Below the pieces are notes generated by a model. The model ran no database searches. It was not told the DNA's origin and worked only from the letters and a program-made list of their open reading frames with translations. From positions 1 through 56,162 of IMG/VR virus record IMGVR_UViG_3300035664_000020: a stretch of 56,162 bases of DNA. One strand, given 5' to 3'. Positions 1-9,400 of the stretch are shown here, piece after piece (the first letter of the stretch is position 1; each line of letters begins with the position of its first letter). The DNA is from a virus. The translations under genes and the position numbers were made by a program.

Positions 1-1
1 T

Positions 2-547
2 GCTCAACGTAATTGGGTATGGGGAATGTCTGGAATTGGCTCGAATGTGAGCCGTGACGGAACCTCAACGGTGATTGCTAATCTGCCAAAGTCGAATGTG
101 CAGATGGAGAGCATCAATAACTCCGGTCCACCATTTGCCGCTGGGTCTAATATTGAGCTAGCTGGTACTTTTACTCCTGGGGCTGGTGGTTCTCCAGGTG
201 TTTTTAACGGAACTGTAATTTTCTTTGGAAGAAATCCAAAGAAAACAACAACGACAACTAGCAGTACAACAACGACCACGCCGCCACCAACTACTACTAC
301 ATCTTCGACTACAACGAGTAGCACCACGAGCACCACTAGCACCACGACAAGTACTACAACAACGACTAGTTCCACGACTACGACTTCAAGCACGACGACA
401 ACTTCGACTAGCACGACGACAACTCCACCTCCCACAACTAGCACGACGACAACAGCGCCACCAACGACGACAACGACCACACCTGCGCCAACGACTTCAT
501 CAACTTCATCAACAACTACAAGCACAACCACTACAGCACCGCCATAA
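2..547 (+). CDS. Partial tail/fibre-like protein with Thr-rich C-terminal tail
   Basis: The frame is open to the window edge, so the 5' end is missing; 181 residues are visible. The first ~75 residues are mixed sequence with Gly/Pro turns (GAGGSPGVFNG). The remainder, from about position 235 to the stop, is almost pure Thr/Ser with short Pro-Ala breaks (PPPTTTT, APPTTTTTT). The underlying DNA is an ACN-type triplet repeat. Such mucin-like tails are known as flexible or glycosylated stalks on surface and fibre proteins; that role is inferred. It sits 3 nt upstream of a methyltransferase gene in a glycan/virion block. A fibre, decoration or adhesin-like virion protein is the best guess; no domain is recognised. 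Confidence 0.6.
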   Translation, partial: AQRNWVWGMSGIGSNVSRDGTSTVIANLPKSNVQMESINNSGPPFAAGSNIELAGTFTPGAGGSPGVFNGTVIFFGRNPKKTTTTTSSTTTTTPPPTTTTSSTTTSSTTSTTSTTTSTTTTTSSTTTTSSTTTTSTSTTTTPPPTTSTTTTAPPTTTTTTPAPTTSSTSSTTTSTTTTAPP

Positions 548-550
548 TTC

Positions 551-1129
551 ATGCTCACAATACCGGAGGCTAGATCATATGATGAAAGAAGTGCTGATGC
601 AATACCTTGGCACACAACACTCCTTGGAAACTACATGCAGCACAATTTCTGGATGTATGCAATTATCGACAGGGTAATGCTAGCAAATCCACAAATTCAA
701 TCCATTTTTGAAATTGGAACTGGCTCTGGATGTGTAACTACAATTTTTGGTCTATGGGGAATTCATCGTGGAATACCTGTTGTAAGTATTGACCATGTTC
801 ATCGTCATCACGATCACATTCTCAAAAGACTTGGCGTGGAGTTTTTGCAAATTGACGAAGAGCTTCCATCCACTCAAGATACAATCCTAAATCGAATCGG
901 AGACAAGCCAACATGGTTGTTCTGTGATGGTGGATGCAAAAGTCGCGAGTTGAAACAATTTGCACCATTGCTTCCAAGTGGATCAATTATTTCAGCCCAC
1001 GATCTTGGAACTGAGTTTAGGCACCATGTAGATGCTAAAAAATTGTGCGATGATGGAGTCATTCAGCCATACAAGCCTGAATGGTGGATGGAATTCAACG
1101 TGCAATTAGCCTTGTATAGCAAGTTATGA
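551..1129 (+). CDS. Class I SAM-dependent methyltransferase
   Basis: A 192-residue protein. Motif I of Rossmann-fold methyltransferases is visible as FEIGTGSG at residues 53-60, followed by an acidic/His strand end (VVSIDHVHRHHD) and a later strand-loop SIISAHDLGTEF, as in cephalosporin-hydroxylase/Methyltransf_24-type enzymes. It should transfer a methyl group from SAM to a small molecule, sugar or protein; the substrate is unknown. It starts 3 nt after the Thr-rich gene, overlaps the next gene by 4 nt (ATGA) and lies beside a glycosyltransferase, so sugar methylation is plausible. There is no clear Shine-Dalgarno sequence before the ATG. Confidence 0.75.
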   Translation: MLTIPEARSYDERSADAIPWHTTLLGNYMQHNFWMYAIIDRVMLANPQIQSIFEIGTGSGCVTTIFGLWGIHRGIPVVSIDHVHRHHDHILKRLGVEFLQIDEELPSTQDTILNRIGDKPTWLFCDGGCKSRELKQFAPLLPSGSIISAHDLGTEFRHHVDAKKLCDDGVIQPYKPEWWMEFNVQLALYSKL

Positions 1130-1785
1130 TTGACAGTGTGCTATACGTTGGAAGTGGCCTATCAGCACTCCAAGCAAATGAGTATAGAAGCAAGGTTGAT
1201 GTTTGTTGTTCAGTAAACAACGCATGGCGTGCATTAATGCCAACTGGTTCTGATTATTGGATTTATCCAGGAGACTTCCCACCAGAAAATTTTCCACCAA
1301 AAGAATTCAAGCACCAGAAGATCAGTTACGATGATTTTCAAAACTCAGCAGAAAGAGTTTTTGCTAGATTAGGTCAAAAATATGTATTTCCACAACATAA
1401 AGCTGGATACACTATATTCTTCCAGGGGTTGTATTGGATATTTGATAATTTGAAGCCAAAGAGAATTTACACCATTGGATTTGATCATGATTACTCGGCT
1501 GAAAAAGTGCGTAAATGGATTGAGCACAAATGTCCAGCGCCTAATAATAAGTTCAATGGAGAGTCGCCAGTATCTGTAAAAGATTGGTCTGACAACTTTT
1601 TCAGCAACTGCCCAGAAGATTCAATTTACGGTCATGGAACACCTGATCCATGGAGGCTTGGCATTGATGAGCTTACTGAATTTTTTAATCGCGCATTGGA
1701 GTGTTCGTCCCAACTTGGTATTGCATTATTCAACGCTTCTGGTATAACTAATGGACTGAATAATTTCCCTCAAGGGAAACCATAA
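1126..1785 (+). CDS. Unassigned protein of glycan module (DUF115/GT29-like N-terminus?)
   Basis: A 219-residue protein overlapping the methyltransferase stop by 4 nt (ATGA). It opens with a nucleotide-fold-like strand and glycine loop (VLYVGSGLSALQANEY) and later has IYTIGFDHDYS. The pattern is loosely reminiscent of phage and bacterial proteins built on a DUF115 or sialyltransferase-like Rossmann strand, but no catalytic motif is certain. The position between a methyltransferase and a glycosyltransferase suggests a role in making or attaching a sugar. The function is not recognised. Confidence 0.6.
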   Translation: MIDSVLYVGSGLSALQANEYRSKVDVCCSVNNAWRALMPTGSDYWIYPGDFPPENFPPKEFKHQKISYDDFQNSAERVFARLGQKYVFPQHKAGYTIFFQGLYWIFDNLKPKRIYTIGFDHDYSAEKVRKWIEHKCPAPNNKFNGESPVSVKDWSDNFFSNCPEDSIYGHGTPDPWRLGIDELTEFFNRALECSSQLGIALFNASGITNGLNNFPQGKP

Positions 1786-1795
1786 ATATGAAACT

Positions 1796-2686
1796 ATGAC
1801 ATCACCATCTCTAACCATTTCAATGGCAACCTTCGATGATTTCGATGGAATTTTTTTTTCCGTTCAATCACTCCGAATATACCAAGACCTTCCAGAGAAC
1901 ACTGAATTCCTGATTCTTGACAATAATCCCGACAGTGATCATGGGAGGCAGATCAAGCACTTCGCTAAGGACGTTCCAAATATGCGGGTGGTTGATGTCA
2001 CTGATCGTCAAAGCAGCTTCGTAAAATATGACGCATTCAGTCTTGCTACTGGCGATGTGATCCTTGGCCTCGATTGCCATGTTCTGCTCCAACCTGGATT
2101 CATCGCTTCCATGATGGAATATTGGTCGCGCAATCCAGACTCCAAGAACATGCTTACTGGGCCGTTGATGTACGACAGTCTGAAAGCCACAAGTGAGCAA
2201 ATCGACCCAGTGTGGCGCGGTCACGACTTTGGAATTTGGGGAGACAATAAAGAAGGCTTGAAGTCGGGTGAGCCTTTTGAGATTCCAGCACAAGGAATGG
2301 GATGCTTTTCGTTTATTCGCGCCAACGCTCCTGTGATCAATCAAGGATTCCGAGGCTTTGGTGGCGAGGAATGGTATATGGCCGAGATGGTTCGTCACAA
2401 TGGCGGTAAGGTTATCTGCCATCCAAAAATGGGTTGGAATCACCGTTTCAACTGGCCGAAGCGAACATTCCCACTCACGATTGATGACAAGCTGCACAAC
2501 TACTACACAGGTTGGCTGGAGATTTACCGCAACATCAACCACCCGATGATGGTAGAAATGACACAGCACTGGATTTCTGAGCTTGGGGAGGATGTGGTCA
2601 AGCTGGCTATTTTCAAAGCCGTTCTTGGTAATGCGTTTACGCTGCCAACAAATCCGCCAAAATCCCCCTTGCCCATCCAGCCATAA
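1796..2686 (+). CDS. GT-A fold glycosyltransferase (GT2-like)
   Basis: A 296-residue protein. The N-terminus has the GT2 pattern: an opening strand (LTISMATFDDFDGIFFSVQS), FLILDNNPDS, then a metal-site-like GLDCHV in place of a DxD near residue 90. A later GFGGEEWYM resembles the acceptor/catalytic ED region of GT2 enzymes. It would transfer an activated sugar in the cytoplasm. It is the third gene of the methyltransferase-unknown-glycosyltransferase set, just before the virion genes. The acceptor could be a virion protein such as the Thr-rich stalk, or host surface glycan; this is inference. Confidence 0.8.
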   Translation: MTSPSLTISMATFDDFDGIFFSVQSLRIYQDLPENTEFLILDNNPDSDHGRQIKHFAKDVPNMRVVDVTDRQSSFVKYDAFSLATGDVILGLDCHVLLQPGFIASMMEYWSRNPDSKNMLTGPLMYDSLKATSEQIDPVWRGHDFGIWGDNKEGLKSGEPFEIPAQGMGCFSFIRANAPVINQGFRGFGGEEWYMAEMVRHNGGKVICHPKMGWNHRFNWPKRTFPLTIDDKLHNYYTGWLEIYRNINHPMMVEMTQHWISELGEDVVKLAIFKAVLGNAFTLPTNPPKSPLPIQP

Positions 2687-2698
2687 CGGTTAGAATCG

Positions 2699-3664
2699 GT
2701 GGAGATGTCCACCGGCCTAACAGTTGCGGATGTCAGGTCAATGATTGGCAATGCCATCTTCCCTGGCAATCCTAATTCAGAGCTTTTCCTACCGATTCTC
2801 AATCAGGGAGTCGAGAGGATCATCAACTCTGGTTTGTGGAAGAATATGTACGGCCAAGTGGATTACCCGTCCACGACTGGCTACATTACCCTTCCGAGGC
2901 GCTACGAGTCAATCGTTGGCGTCACTCGCGTCAACTGGCCCACGATGCCATTCTCGCGCATGCAGGAGTTCATGACTTCTGGCCCTGGCTACATTGACGA
3001 GACGACGAGAGATCTTCGCATCATCTTGGATCAAGGCGATGTTTGCACGCAGGAGTATCAAGCTGACGCTGGATTGATCCGCCTCACTATCGCTGACGCA
3101 AACGATGTTGGTCAAGTTGTGCGAATTTACGGTCACGACGCAAACGGCAACACCATTTTCGATGCTAACGGTGTAGAGGGCATTGACCTAACGCTCGTCA
3201 ATCCAACGGCAACTACTGCTGTTCAGATGTTCGTTACTCAGGTTGTCAAGCCTCTCACTACCGGCAACGTCACGCTATCGGTTGTTGTTTCTGGCACTCC
3301 GACTGAGCTTTCTGTCTATGAGCCAAGTGAAACGAATCCTATTTATCGTCGTTACAAAGTTGGCACAATCGAGGCTAGTCCAGACAATAAGCCAGTGCTT
3401 CGATGCCTTTGTAAGCGTCGTTTTGTCCGACTCATTCAAGAGACTGATTTGATCTGGCCCGACAACATTGGTGCGCTGAAATTCGCAATGAAGGCGATTC
3501 AGCTTGAAGACAGTGGAGCTACAGAGCTTCAACAGTCGCAGCTTTTCTGGCAGAAGTGCTACGAAGTTCTTAACCAAGGGCTGAAACAAAACCGAGGAGC
3601 TATCCGTCCTAAAATGGCGATGGACTGGTCTTTCTCAGCCGGACAAACTCCACAAACTCGATAA
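2699..3664 (+). CDS. Virion connector/tail-adaptor-like structural protein
   Basis: A 321-residue protein with a GTG start; an in-frame ATG 6 nt on (2705) is an alternative. The N-terminus (LTVADVRSMIGNAIFPGN, then LPILNQGVERIINSGLW) resembles short phage neck or adaptor proteins that pack against the portal. A beta-rich middle with D-x-N-G repeats (DANGNTIFDANGVEG) and a helical C-terminus follow. It heads a run of plus-strand structural genes leading into the giant polyvalent protein. I infer a head-tail connector or tail-tube role; the exact family is not recognised. Confidence 0.6.
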   Translation: MEMSTGLTVADVRSMIGNAIFPGNPNSELFLPILNQGVERIINSGLWKNMYGQVDYPSTTGYITLPRRYESIVGVTRVNWPTMPFSRMQEFMTSGPGYIDETTRDLRIILDQGDVCTQEYQADAGLIRLTIADANDVGQVVRIYGHDANGNTIFDANGVEGIDLTLVNPTATTAVQMFVTQVVKPLTTGNVTLSVVVSGTPTELSVYEPSETNPIYRRYKVGTIEASPDNKPVLRCLCKRRFVRLIQETDLIWPDNIGALKFAMKAIQLEDSGATELQQSQLFWQKCYEVLNQGLKQNRGAIRPKMAMDWSFSAGQTPQTR

Positions 3665-3667
3665 ATT

Positions 3668-4027
3668 ATGGCATATACACCACGCAGATCAGGCATTAAT
3701 GATTTCCAGATGAAGCAAAATCTTCCATCAGCATACAGTCTCAATACAGGACAAGCTAGTCCTGGTGCTTTGGAAAATATGCAGCGCAACAACAATGAAA
3801 TGCTGCCGCCATCGCTGCAACGCTCAACGCCAGTTGGACGTTCGCGCAACTCTCCTGACCGCATCGCTGAGCGAGAGCTTCGCCTAAAATCGCGTCAGCT
3901 TGACCAAGCTCTTTCTCCATTTGCCCAATCTAATATGCAGTCTGAAGGATTCTCTCAGCCTCAACAAATGGCTCGCAATTCAGTTTTTGGAGCGATGCAA
4001 CCACAAGCATTTACCATTTACCACTAA
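3668..4027 (+). CDS. Small Gln-rich putative structural protein
   Basis: A 119-residue protein starting 3 nt after the previous stop, with leader AAATTATG and no Shine-Dalgarno. It is rich in Gln, Asn, Arg and Pro (RNNNEMLPPSLQRS; SQPQQMARNSVFGAMQPQ) and probably largely disordered. No domain is recognised. Tight spacing in a run of virion genes suggests a minor structural or internal protein. Confidence 0.6.
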   Translation: MAYTPRRSGINDFQMKQNLPSAYSLNTGQASPGALENMQRNNNEMLPPSLQRSTPVGRSRNSPDRIAERELRLKSRQLDQALSPFAQSNMQSEGFSQPQQMARNSVFGAMQPQAFTIYH

Positions 4028-4032
4028 AAAAC

Positions 4033-4770
4033 ATGGCTACCACAATCGCTGGTGACACAGAATCACCGACATTCAATGCAACGAGTAATCCATACACTGG
4101 AAACACTTATGAATCTTTAGGTGGAGCATCTAGACTCACGCCTAATTTCCAGTCCATTTTTGTCAATACAAGGCCGCAAATCTCAACCGCCGATCAGCTT
4201 CTACAGGCCGCTCGTGAGAGATTGAGGAACGCTGGCGCTGCTGCTCGAATGAAGATGCGTGAGCAGGAGGAACAAGGTGTGCGTTCGTATGTGCCTGCAA
4301 ATCCAGAAGCAGCGGCTGGAGAGCTTTTCACAAGATTGGAATCTTCTAAGTTGCCGATTACAAAATCCTTCGACCCAACCGAACTTCGCCAGCGTCCAAC
4401 TGGTGGCGTTATCGCTTCCTATGGCCCTCAAGAGCGCGTTGTGACTAGCCGCTACGGAACTGGAATCGCAACCGCCCCAACCAGAAAACCAGCAACCTTC
4501 GACGGCAAAACCAAAGCGCAATTCTTCGGTCAAGCCGCTGCTCGCCAAGGAGAAGACAACAAATATGCGCGTGCTGAGAAGACTGGCAAGGTGGATGAAC
4601 TTGGTAATCCAAAGTTCACCAGCAAGGCCATTCCGAAAGGCTCAGACGCAGGTACGGAACGAGTCTTTGAGGCTATGAAGAATGGCCTTCCAATGCCACC
4701 GCGTCAAATGGATGAGTATGAAGCGAGAAAAGCCGCTGAAGCTCTCTGGAAAGAACGCACATCCGCTTAA
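4033..4770 (+). CDS. Hypothetical virion-region protein, helical/charged
   Basis: A 245-residue hydrophilic protein. A disordered Thr/Ser/Asn-rich start is followed by a charged helix around residues 55-85 (ERLRNAGAAARMKMREQEEQ) and a Lys/Glu/Ala-rich C-terminus ending in another helix (YEARKAAEALWKER). It lies 5 nt downstream of the Gln-rich gene and 3 nt upstream of a coiled-coil gene, so it is almost certainly co-transcribed. It probably belongs to the internal or ejected virion proteins that precede polyvalent proteins; that is context, not homology. Confidence 0.55.
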   Translation: MATTIAGDTESPTFNATSNPYTGNTYESLGGASRLTPNFQSIFVNTRPQISTADQLLQAARERLRNAGAAARMKMREQEEQGVRSYVPANPEAAAGELFTRLESSKLPITKSFDPTELRQRPTGGVIASYGPQERVVTSRYGTGIATAPTRKPATFDGKTKAQFFGQAAARQGEDNKYARAEKTGKVDELGNPKFTSKAIPKGSDAGTERVFEAMKNGLPMPPRQMDEYEARKAAEALWKERTSA

Positions 4771-4773
4771 TTT

Positions 4774-6477
4774 ATGCCAGTCATTGACCTTGCCGACTAC
4801 CTTGGAATGCCTGTTCAGGCACCCGCTAATCCAGTTTTTAACCAAACTCGGAAATCTACTGGCGTGGCATCACTTGATCGTGAGGTTGATGATTTCTACA
4901 AGGGTGCGGCAGCAATAGATCAGCTTCGTAGCCTACAACGCCTAGCTCCAGTATTTGAAGCTCAAAAAGCGCAATTTGCTTACGACGAAATCGCGCAAAA
5001 AGCCAACGACTTGCGAAAGAAGCAGGAGATTGAGGCGCAGGTTGAACGTGCGGCGAGCGAACTAGCTGGTGGCAATCTCAATCCTGAGAGCGATGATTTT
5101 GCGGTGAAATATCGCGATCTGGCGACTCGCAATCCTTTGGCATTTAGCGATCCTCGATTTAGCACTGTTGCTGGACTGTATGAAAATCAATACAAGGGCT
5201 ATCAGCAGGCGAAGCAGCAGAGAGCGGAAGCTGAAGCGAGGGCTGCTCAAGCAAGAATTGACGCTGAAAATTCCGCGTATGCCTTTGGTGTTCCGGCTGG
5301 ACGCATTACTCCCGAAATGAGTATCAGGGATATTAACATTGAGCGAGGCAAGGTAAAAACAGCAGGAGCTGGAACTCGTGGCGGAGCGGCTTCAGCAGAA
5401 GAGCGACGGTTGAGTAATATTTTAAATGTCCGTGCAAAAGAATATGAAGACGCCAAAAAGAGAGTTGAGGACTTTGACCTAAAAGATACAGATCAAGAGT
5501 TTATTGACGCAAGAAATGCTTGGAAAGAAGCTAGCAAAAAATATATTCAATTCAACGAGACTGGAGGAGTTCCAGCCGCACCAGCCACTCAGCAGCAGGT
5601 AAGTCCATCTGCCGTAGCCGCAAGTTCTAGCGCGTTGCCTTCCGCTCCAACCTCCTTCAAAGATACCATGAAGGGATTGGCGGCACCTAAGGCAGAAGAT
5701 ATTCTCAAGGTTAATGAGGCTGAGATTTTGCAAGGTATTAATGATCCTTCTGCGGATGAGAATACCTATATAGCAGCTATTGATAGTGGAAACACTTCGC
5801 TAGAGGTCAAGAAGCAGGCTTTGGCAAAATTACAGCAATTTGCTAAATCACCACCACCACGATCCGATTTGACGGTTGGTGAAGCAATTCGTCGCAGAGC
5901 AAATCTTCAAACCTTGGCTGAACAAGCAAAGCAAGAAGTTGATGCCTATCCAGTTGTGCAGCAATACAACAAAGCGTGGTCTGGGATTAAATCCACAATG
6001 GATAAAACTCTGGATGAATTCGCTAAATCCATATCATCATCTAAAGATCAGGTAATCAACTCGCTAAAATCTGGCGAACTGATTCAAGGCATTCCTGGAT
6101 ACGAAACTTCAGATGTCGATCAAGGTGGCGTATCTGTGTATCGCCTATTGAGTGATTATTTCGCCGACAAAATGGGTCAGAAGAGATCGTTTGGCATGAA
6201 TCGCCCCGGTTTAAGCCAAACCGTGGAGGAGCTTGAAGTATTCAGGGCAAGTCCCTTTGCCGCCAAAATTGGCATGCGCGGACCACTGGGACTTGGAGGC
6301 TCCAAAACATGGACCGATGTGTTGGACGTTTATTTGGCGGAAAAATCAGGATCACCATCTCAATCGCCACAGCCAGTTCAAGAATCCATTGTGGAAATTT
6401 CAAACGAGGAAGAAGTTGATGCTTTGCCAAAGGGGTCTAAATTTAGAGGACCGGATGGTAAAGTCCGCATCAAATAA
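4774..6477 (+). CDS. Long coiled-coil putative internal virion protein
   Basis: A 567-residue protein. Residues ~40-170 are strongly helical and rich in Ala, Glu, Gln and Lys (EIAQKANDLRKKQEIEAQVERA; QQAKQQRAEAEARAAQARID), suggesting an extended coiled coil. An Ala/Pro/Gln-rich linker near residues 265-300 leads to a second helical region. The C-terminal PKGSKFRGPDGKVRIK resembles short tails on other phage internal proteins. No enzymatic motif is seen. Its place directly before the giant gene suggests an internal core or ejection protein. Confidence 0.55.
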   Translation: MPVIDLADYLGMPVQAPANPVFNQTRKSTGVASLDREVDDFYKGAAAIDQLRSLQRLAPVFEAQKAQFAYDEIAQKANDLRKKQEIEAQVERAASELAGGNLNPESDDFAVKYRDLATRNPLAFSDPRFSTVAGLYENQYKGYQQAKQQRAEAEARAAQARIDAENSAYAFGVPAGRITPEMSIRDINIERGKVKTAGAGTRGGAASAEERRLSNILNVRAKEYEDAKKRVEDFDLKDTDQEFIDARNAWKEASKKYIQFNETGGVPAAPATQQQVSPSAVAASSSALPSAPTSFKDTMKGLAAPKAEDILKVNEAEILQGINDPSADENTYIAAIDSGNTSLEVKKQALAKLQQFAKSPPPRSDLTVGEAIRRRANLQTLAEQAKQEVDAYPVVQQYNKAWSGIKSTMDKTLDEFAKSISSSKDQVINSLKSGELIQGIPGYETSDVDQGGVSVYRLLSDYFADKMGQKRSFGMNRPGLSQTVEELEVFRASPFAAKIGMRGPLGLGGSKTWTDVLDVYLAEKSGSPSQSPQPVQESIVEISNEEEVDALPKGSKFRGPDGKVRIK

Positions 6478-6485
6478 CTTCTTTT

Positions 6486-9400
6486 ATGGCTTCTGAAACA
6501 GACTGGCTGACAAAATACCCCGAAGTCGAACAAAAATCTTGGCTGGATAAGTATCCAGAGGCCGAGGATAAACCATTTTTCGACCTGTCTGACACTCTTT
6601 CCGCCACTGGAAGAGCTTTTACCTCTCTTGGAACGAGCGTTCCTGCGTCAATGCGTCAGGCATTTGGAGGCTTGGAAAATCCTTGGCAGCGCAGTGAGAG
6701 CTACATGCAAAGTCGGGCAGATATGCAAGCTCTTCAGGAAGAGCTTAATGCTTCCGAAGCAGCCGCTATGGAAGGCGGTGACGCATCATCGGTTTCATCC
6801 TCAATTCGAGAAGCAACTCCAAGCCTTGGATTTTCAGGATCAACTCTGGTTCCAAGTCTTGCGGCAGGTGCCGTAACCGCTCTTGCTACCAAAAGTCCGG
6901 CAGCGGCACGTTCAGCAGCAGCGGGAACATCGCTTTTGATGGCCTACCGCATGGCTGGCGCTCAATTCCTTGATGATTCTCGCGAAAGAATCGACAATTT
7001 CTTCCAAGAGAAGCTGCAACGTCCGCTGACTCCAGAAGAGCAAAATGAGGCATACGAGGAATTGCTTCCTTTAGCCCGTAAATTTGGTGCTGCCGAAGCT
7101 GGTCCAGAAGCTCTTGGCAATATGGCCCTCGGTGGCGCTGGAAAATACATCCGAAAGGCTCTGGGTGGCAAGAATGGCATCATGAGCCTTGCCTCAAATG
7201 CTCTATCTAAGGTCACTGGAGCTAAAGCAGTAGGAGCAGGTATTGGCGCTGCTGCTGGTGAAGTTGGCACAGAGGCGATTACCGCAGTTGAGCAGGATCG
7301 TATCAACAAGGAGTTTGAACAAAGTGTTCTTCGTGGAGAAGCGCCTGAGAGTGTTGTTTTGCCAGACAGGACGGTGCAAGATTATACCAAAGGAATCACT
7401 GAAGTTGCTCCGACAACTCTCGCGATGACTGGATTGATGGGCTTGGCTGGACTTGGACCAACAGCCCTCAATCGAGGTTATAGAGCTTTGCGTCCACAAG
7501 CTGAACAGCGGGCTGTTGAAGCTGAAATTGTTCCAGAGGAACCAGCGCCAGCGCCGCCCCCAGCACCAAAGACTCCAAGCCAAGTCATCGCTGACACGCT
7601 CTTGACCAATGCAGTCAACGTCTCATCTGATGCTACGAAGGCCACAGAAGCCGCGCTTGCAGTTGTGCAAGGCGTTGCAGCTACTACGCCTGTTGAGTTG
7701 CCAGTTCCAACTGTTGCTCCTACCGTAGAAACACCTTCTCCAGCAATGGAGCAGATTAAAACGCCATCACAAACGATCACTGACTCTGCGGAAGCAGGTG
7801 CAGGGGTGGGTGAGGCACCTATTACTGAAGAAACCGTTCTTCCAGCGCAACCCACAACCCAACTAGAAAATGCCCCTCTCAAAATCCCCGAGCAAGAAAG
7901 CCTTCTCCAAGAACCTCAAGGCCGAGTTGAAGGCCGGGAAACCGCTGAAGCAAGCCTTAGCGATCAGCTACTCAGTCCAGCGCCAAGCCAAGAAGAAGTA
8001 GCTCTATTTCAAGAAAAACTTGATTCCTTTTGGCAGGAAAAACCGACTCCACAAACAGTATGGGAGTTGGCCGAATCCGTTCCTGAAGGAGTGTGGGTTG
8101 AAGATGGTTCTGGCGCACTAAGGTCTAAAAAATCAAAGACCAGAACTACTCGAAGAGGCACTCAAGTTATTGAGTTTGAAACTGAATGGTTTAATGAGGA
8201 AACCCAACAATGGGAGCCTCTTCCACAAGGTTATACACAGGTTGAAAAAAGAGCGGATGGTTCATTTGCTTCCAATAACAGCCTGCCTACTGCATGGACA
8301 CCGGGATCATATACTGAAGTATCATCTGGTAAACGTGTTATCACGAAACCAGTAGTTGCATCTCAAGCCACACAGTCAAAAAAACAAGAACCAATCACCC
8401 CGCAAGGGACGCCGACGCCCGCTACCGAAGGCACGGTCATGCCGGGAGGCAGCGCCATGGAGCGGGATGTGACGAAGCCGGAGCAGATGACGCCGGAGGA
8501 ACACTTGAACGCTTGGAATCAATTAAACATTGATGCTCAAAAAGCGAGGGAAAAGGCAAACGCTGCTAAAGCGAAATTGCTTCCTAAAAATCCTGCGTCG
8601 CAAATTAGGCAAATGGAGAAAAACGCCAAACTAGAGCAAGAAGCAATTACTCTAGAAAATTTGAGAGATGAATTTCCTCCAACTCCTAGTTTTGCAATTG
8701 AGAATGCGGTAAAAGAAGGAAAGCCATTCTCGGTAGATCTCCATAAAGCATCAGGATATGCCTATATTCCCTCTGGCTACACCCGCCAAGGCGACCTCTA
8801 TGTATTCCAACCGGGGGCAACTGGCGAACCAGTTCAGGCAGCACCTTCTGCTGCACAGGCCGTGACGAAGCCAGCTACAGTCAAATCTACAGAGTTGCGA
8901 GTTGGTGATGAAGTGTCGTTCAAGGGAAATACATACCGTGTAAAGAGCAAGTTACTTGATGGCAGAGTTCGAGCCGAGTTCACAAATCCAGAAGGCATCG
9001 CCAAACTTCCAGCGGGTTCTGTTAACATCACAACCCTACCTCGTAACGTCAATCTCACACGCATTGAAAAACCATCTCCCCAAACCACAACGGTAGCCAC
9101 ACCAACAGAAACCGCCGCTCCCTTGGCTAAGGAAGCGGCGGTAGCCAGTGTTGTTCAACAACCAGCAGAGGGGTCGATCCCTGCTGTTGAGCAAGAATCT
9201 GCTACAACTGCCATAGAGTCAAATGAAAAAGCGGACATTGCAGATGCCGCAATGGCGTTCTTGGAAGAGGATTTGACCGAGAGCAAAAGGCAATGGAGTC
9301 CAGAAAAGATCGCTGCCGCAAAAGCCTACTTCGCTAGCGGTGGCAAAGACATGGATGTGCTTCGCGCTGCATTTCCAAAGCTAGTTGGCTCTCGTCCGAT

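Noticed and set aside
4-615. 203-residue Val/Gly/Leu-rich ORF on the minus strand
   Set aside because: It is only the reverse reading of the Thr ACN triplet array (GTN codons), not a protein sequence.
1868-2569. 233-residue antisense ORF opposite the glycosyltransferase
   Set aside because: Shadow of a well-supported gene; composition is not protein-like in any recognised way.
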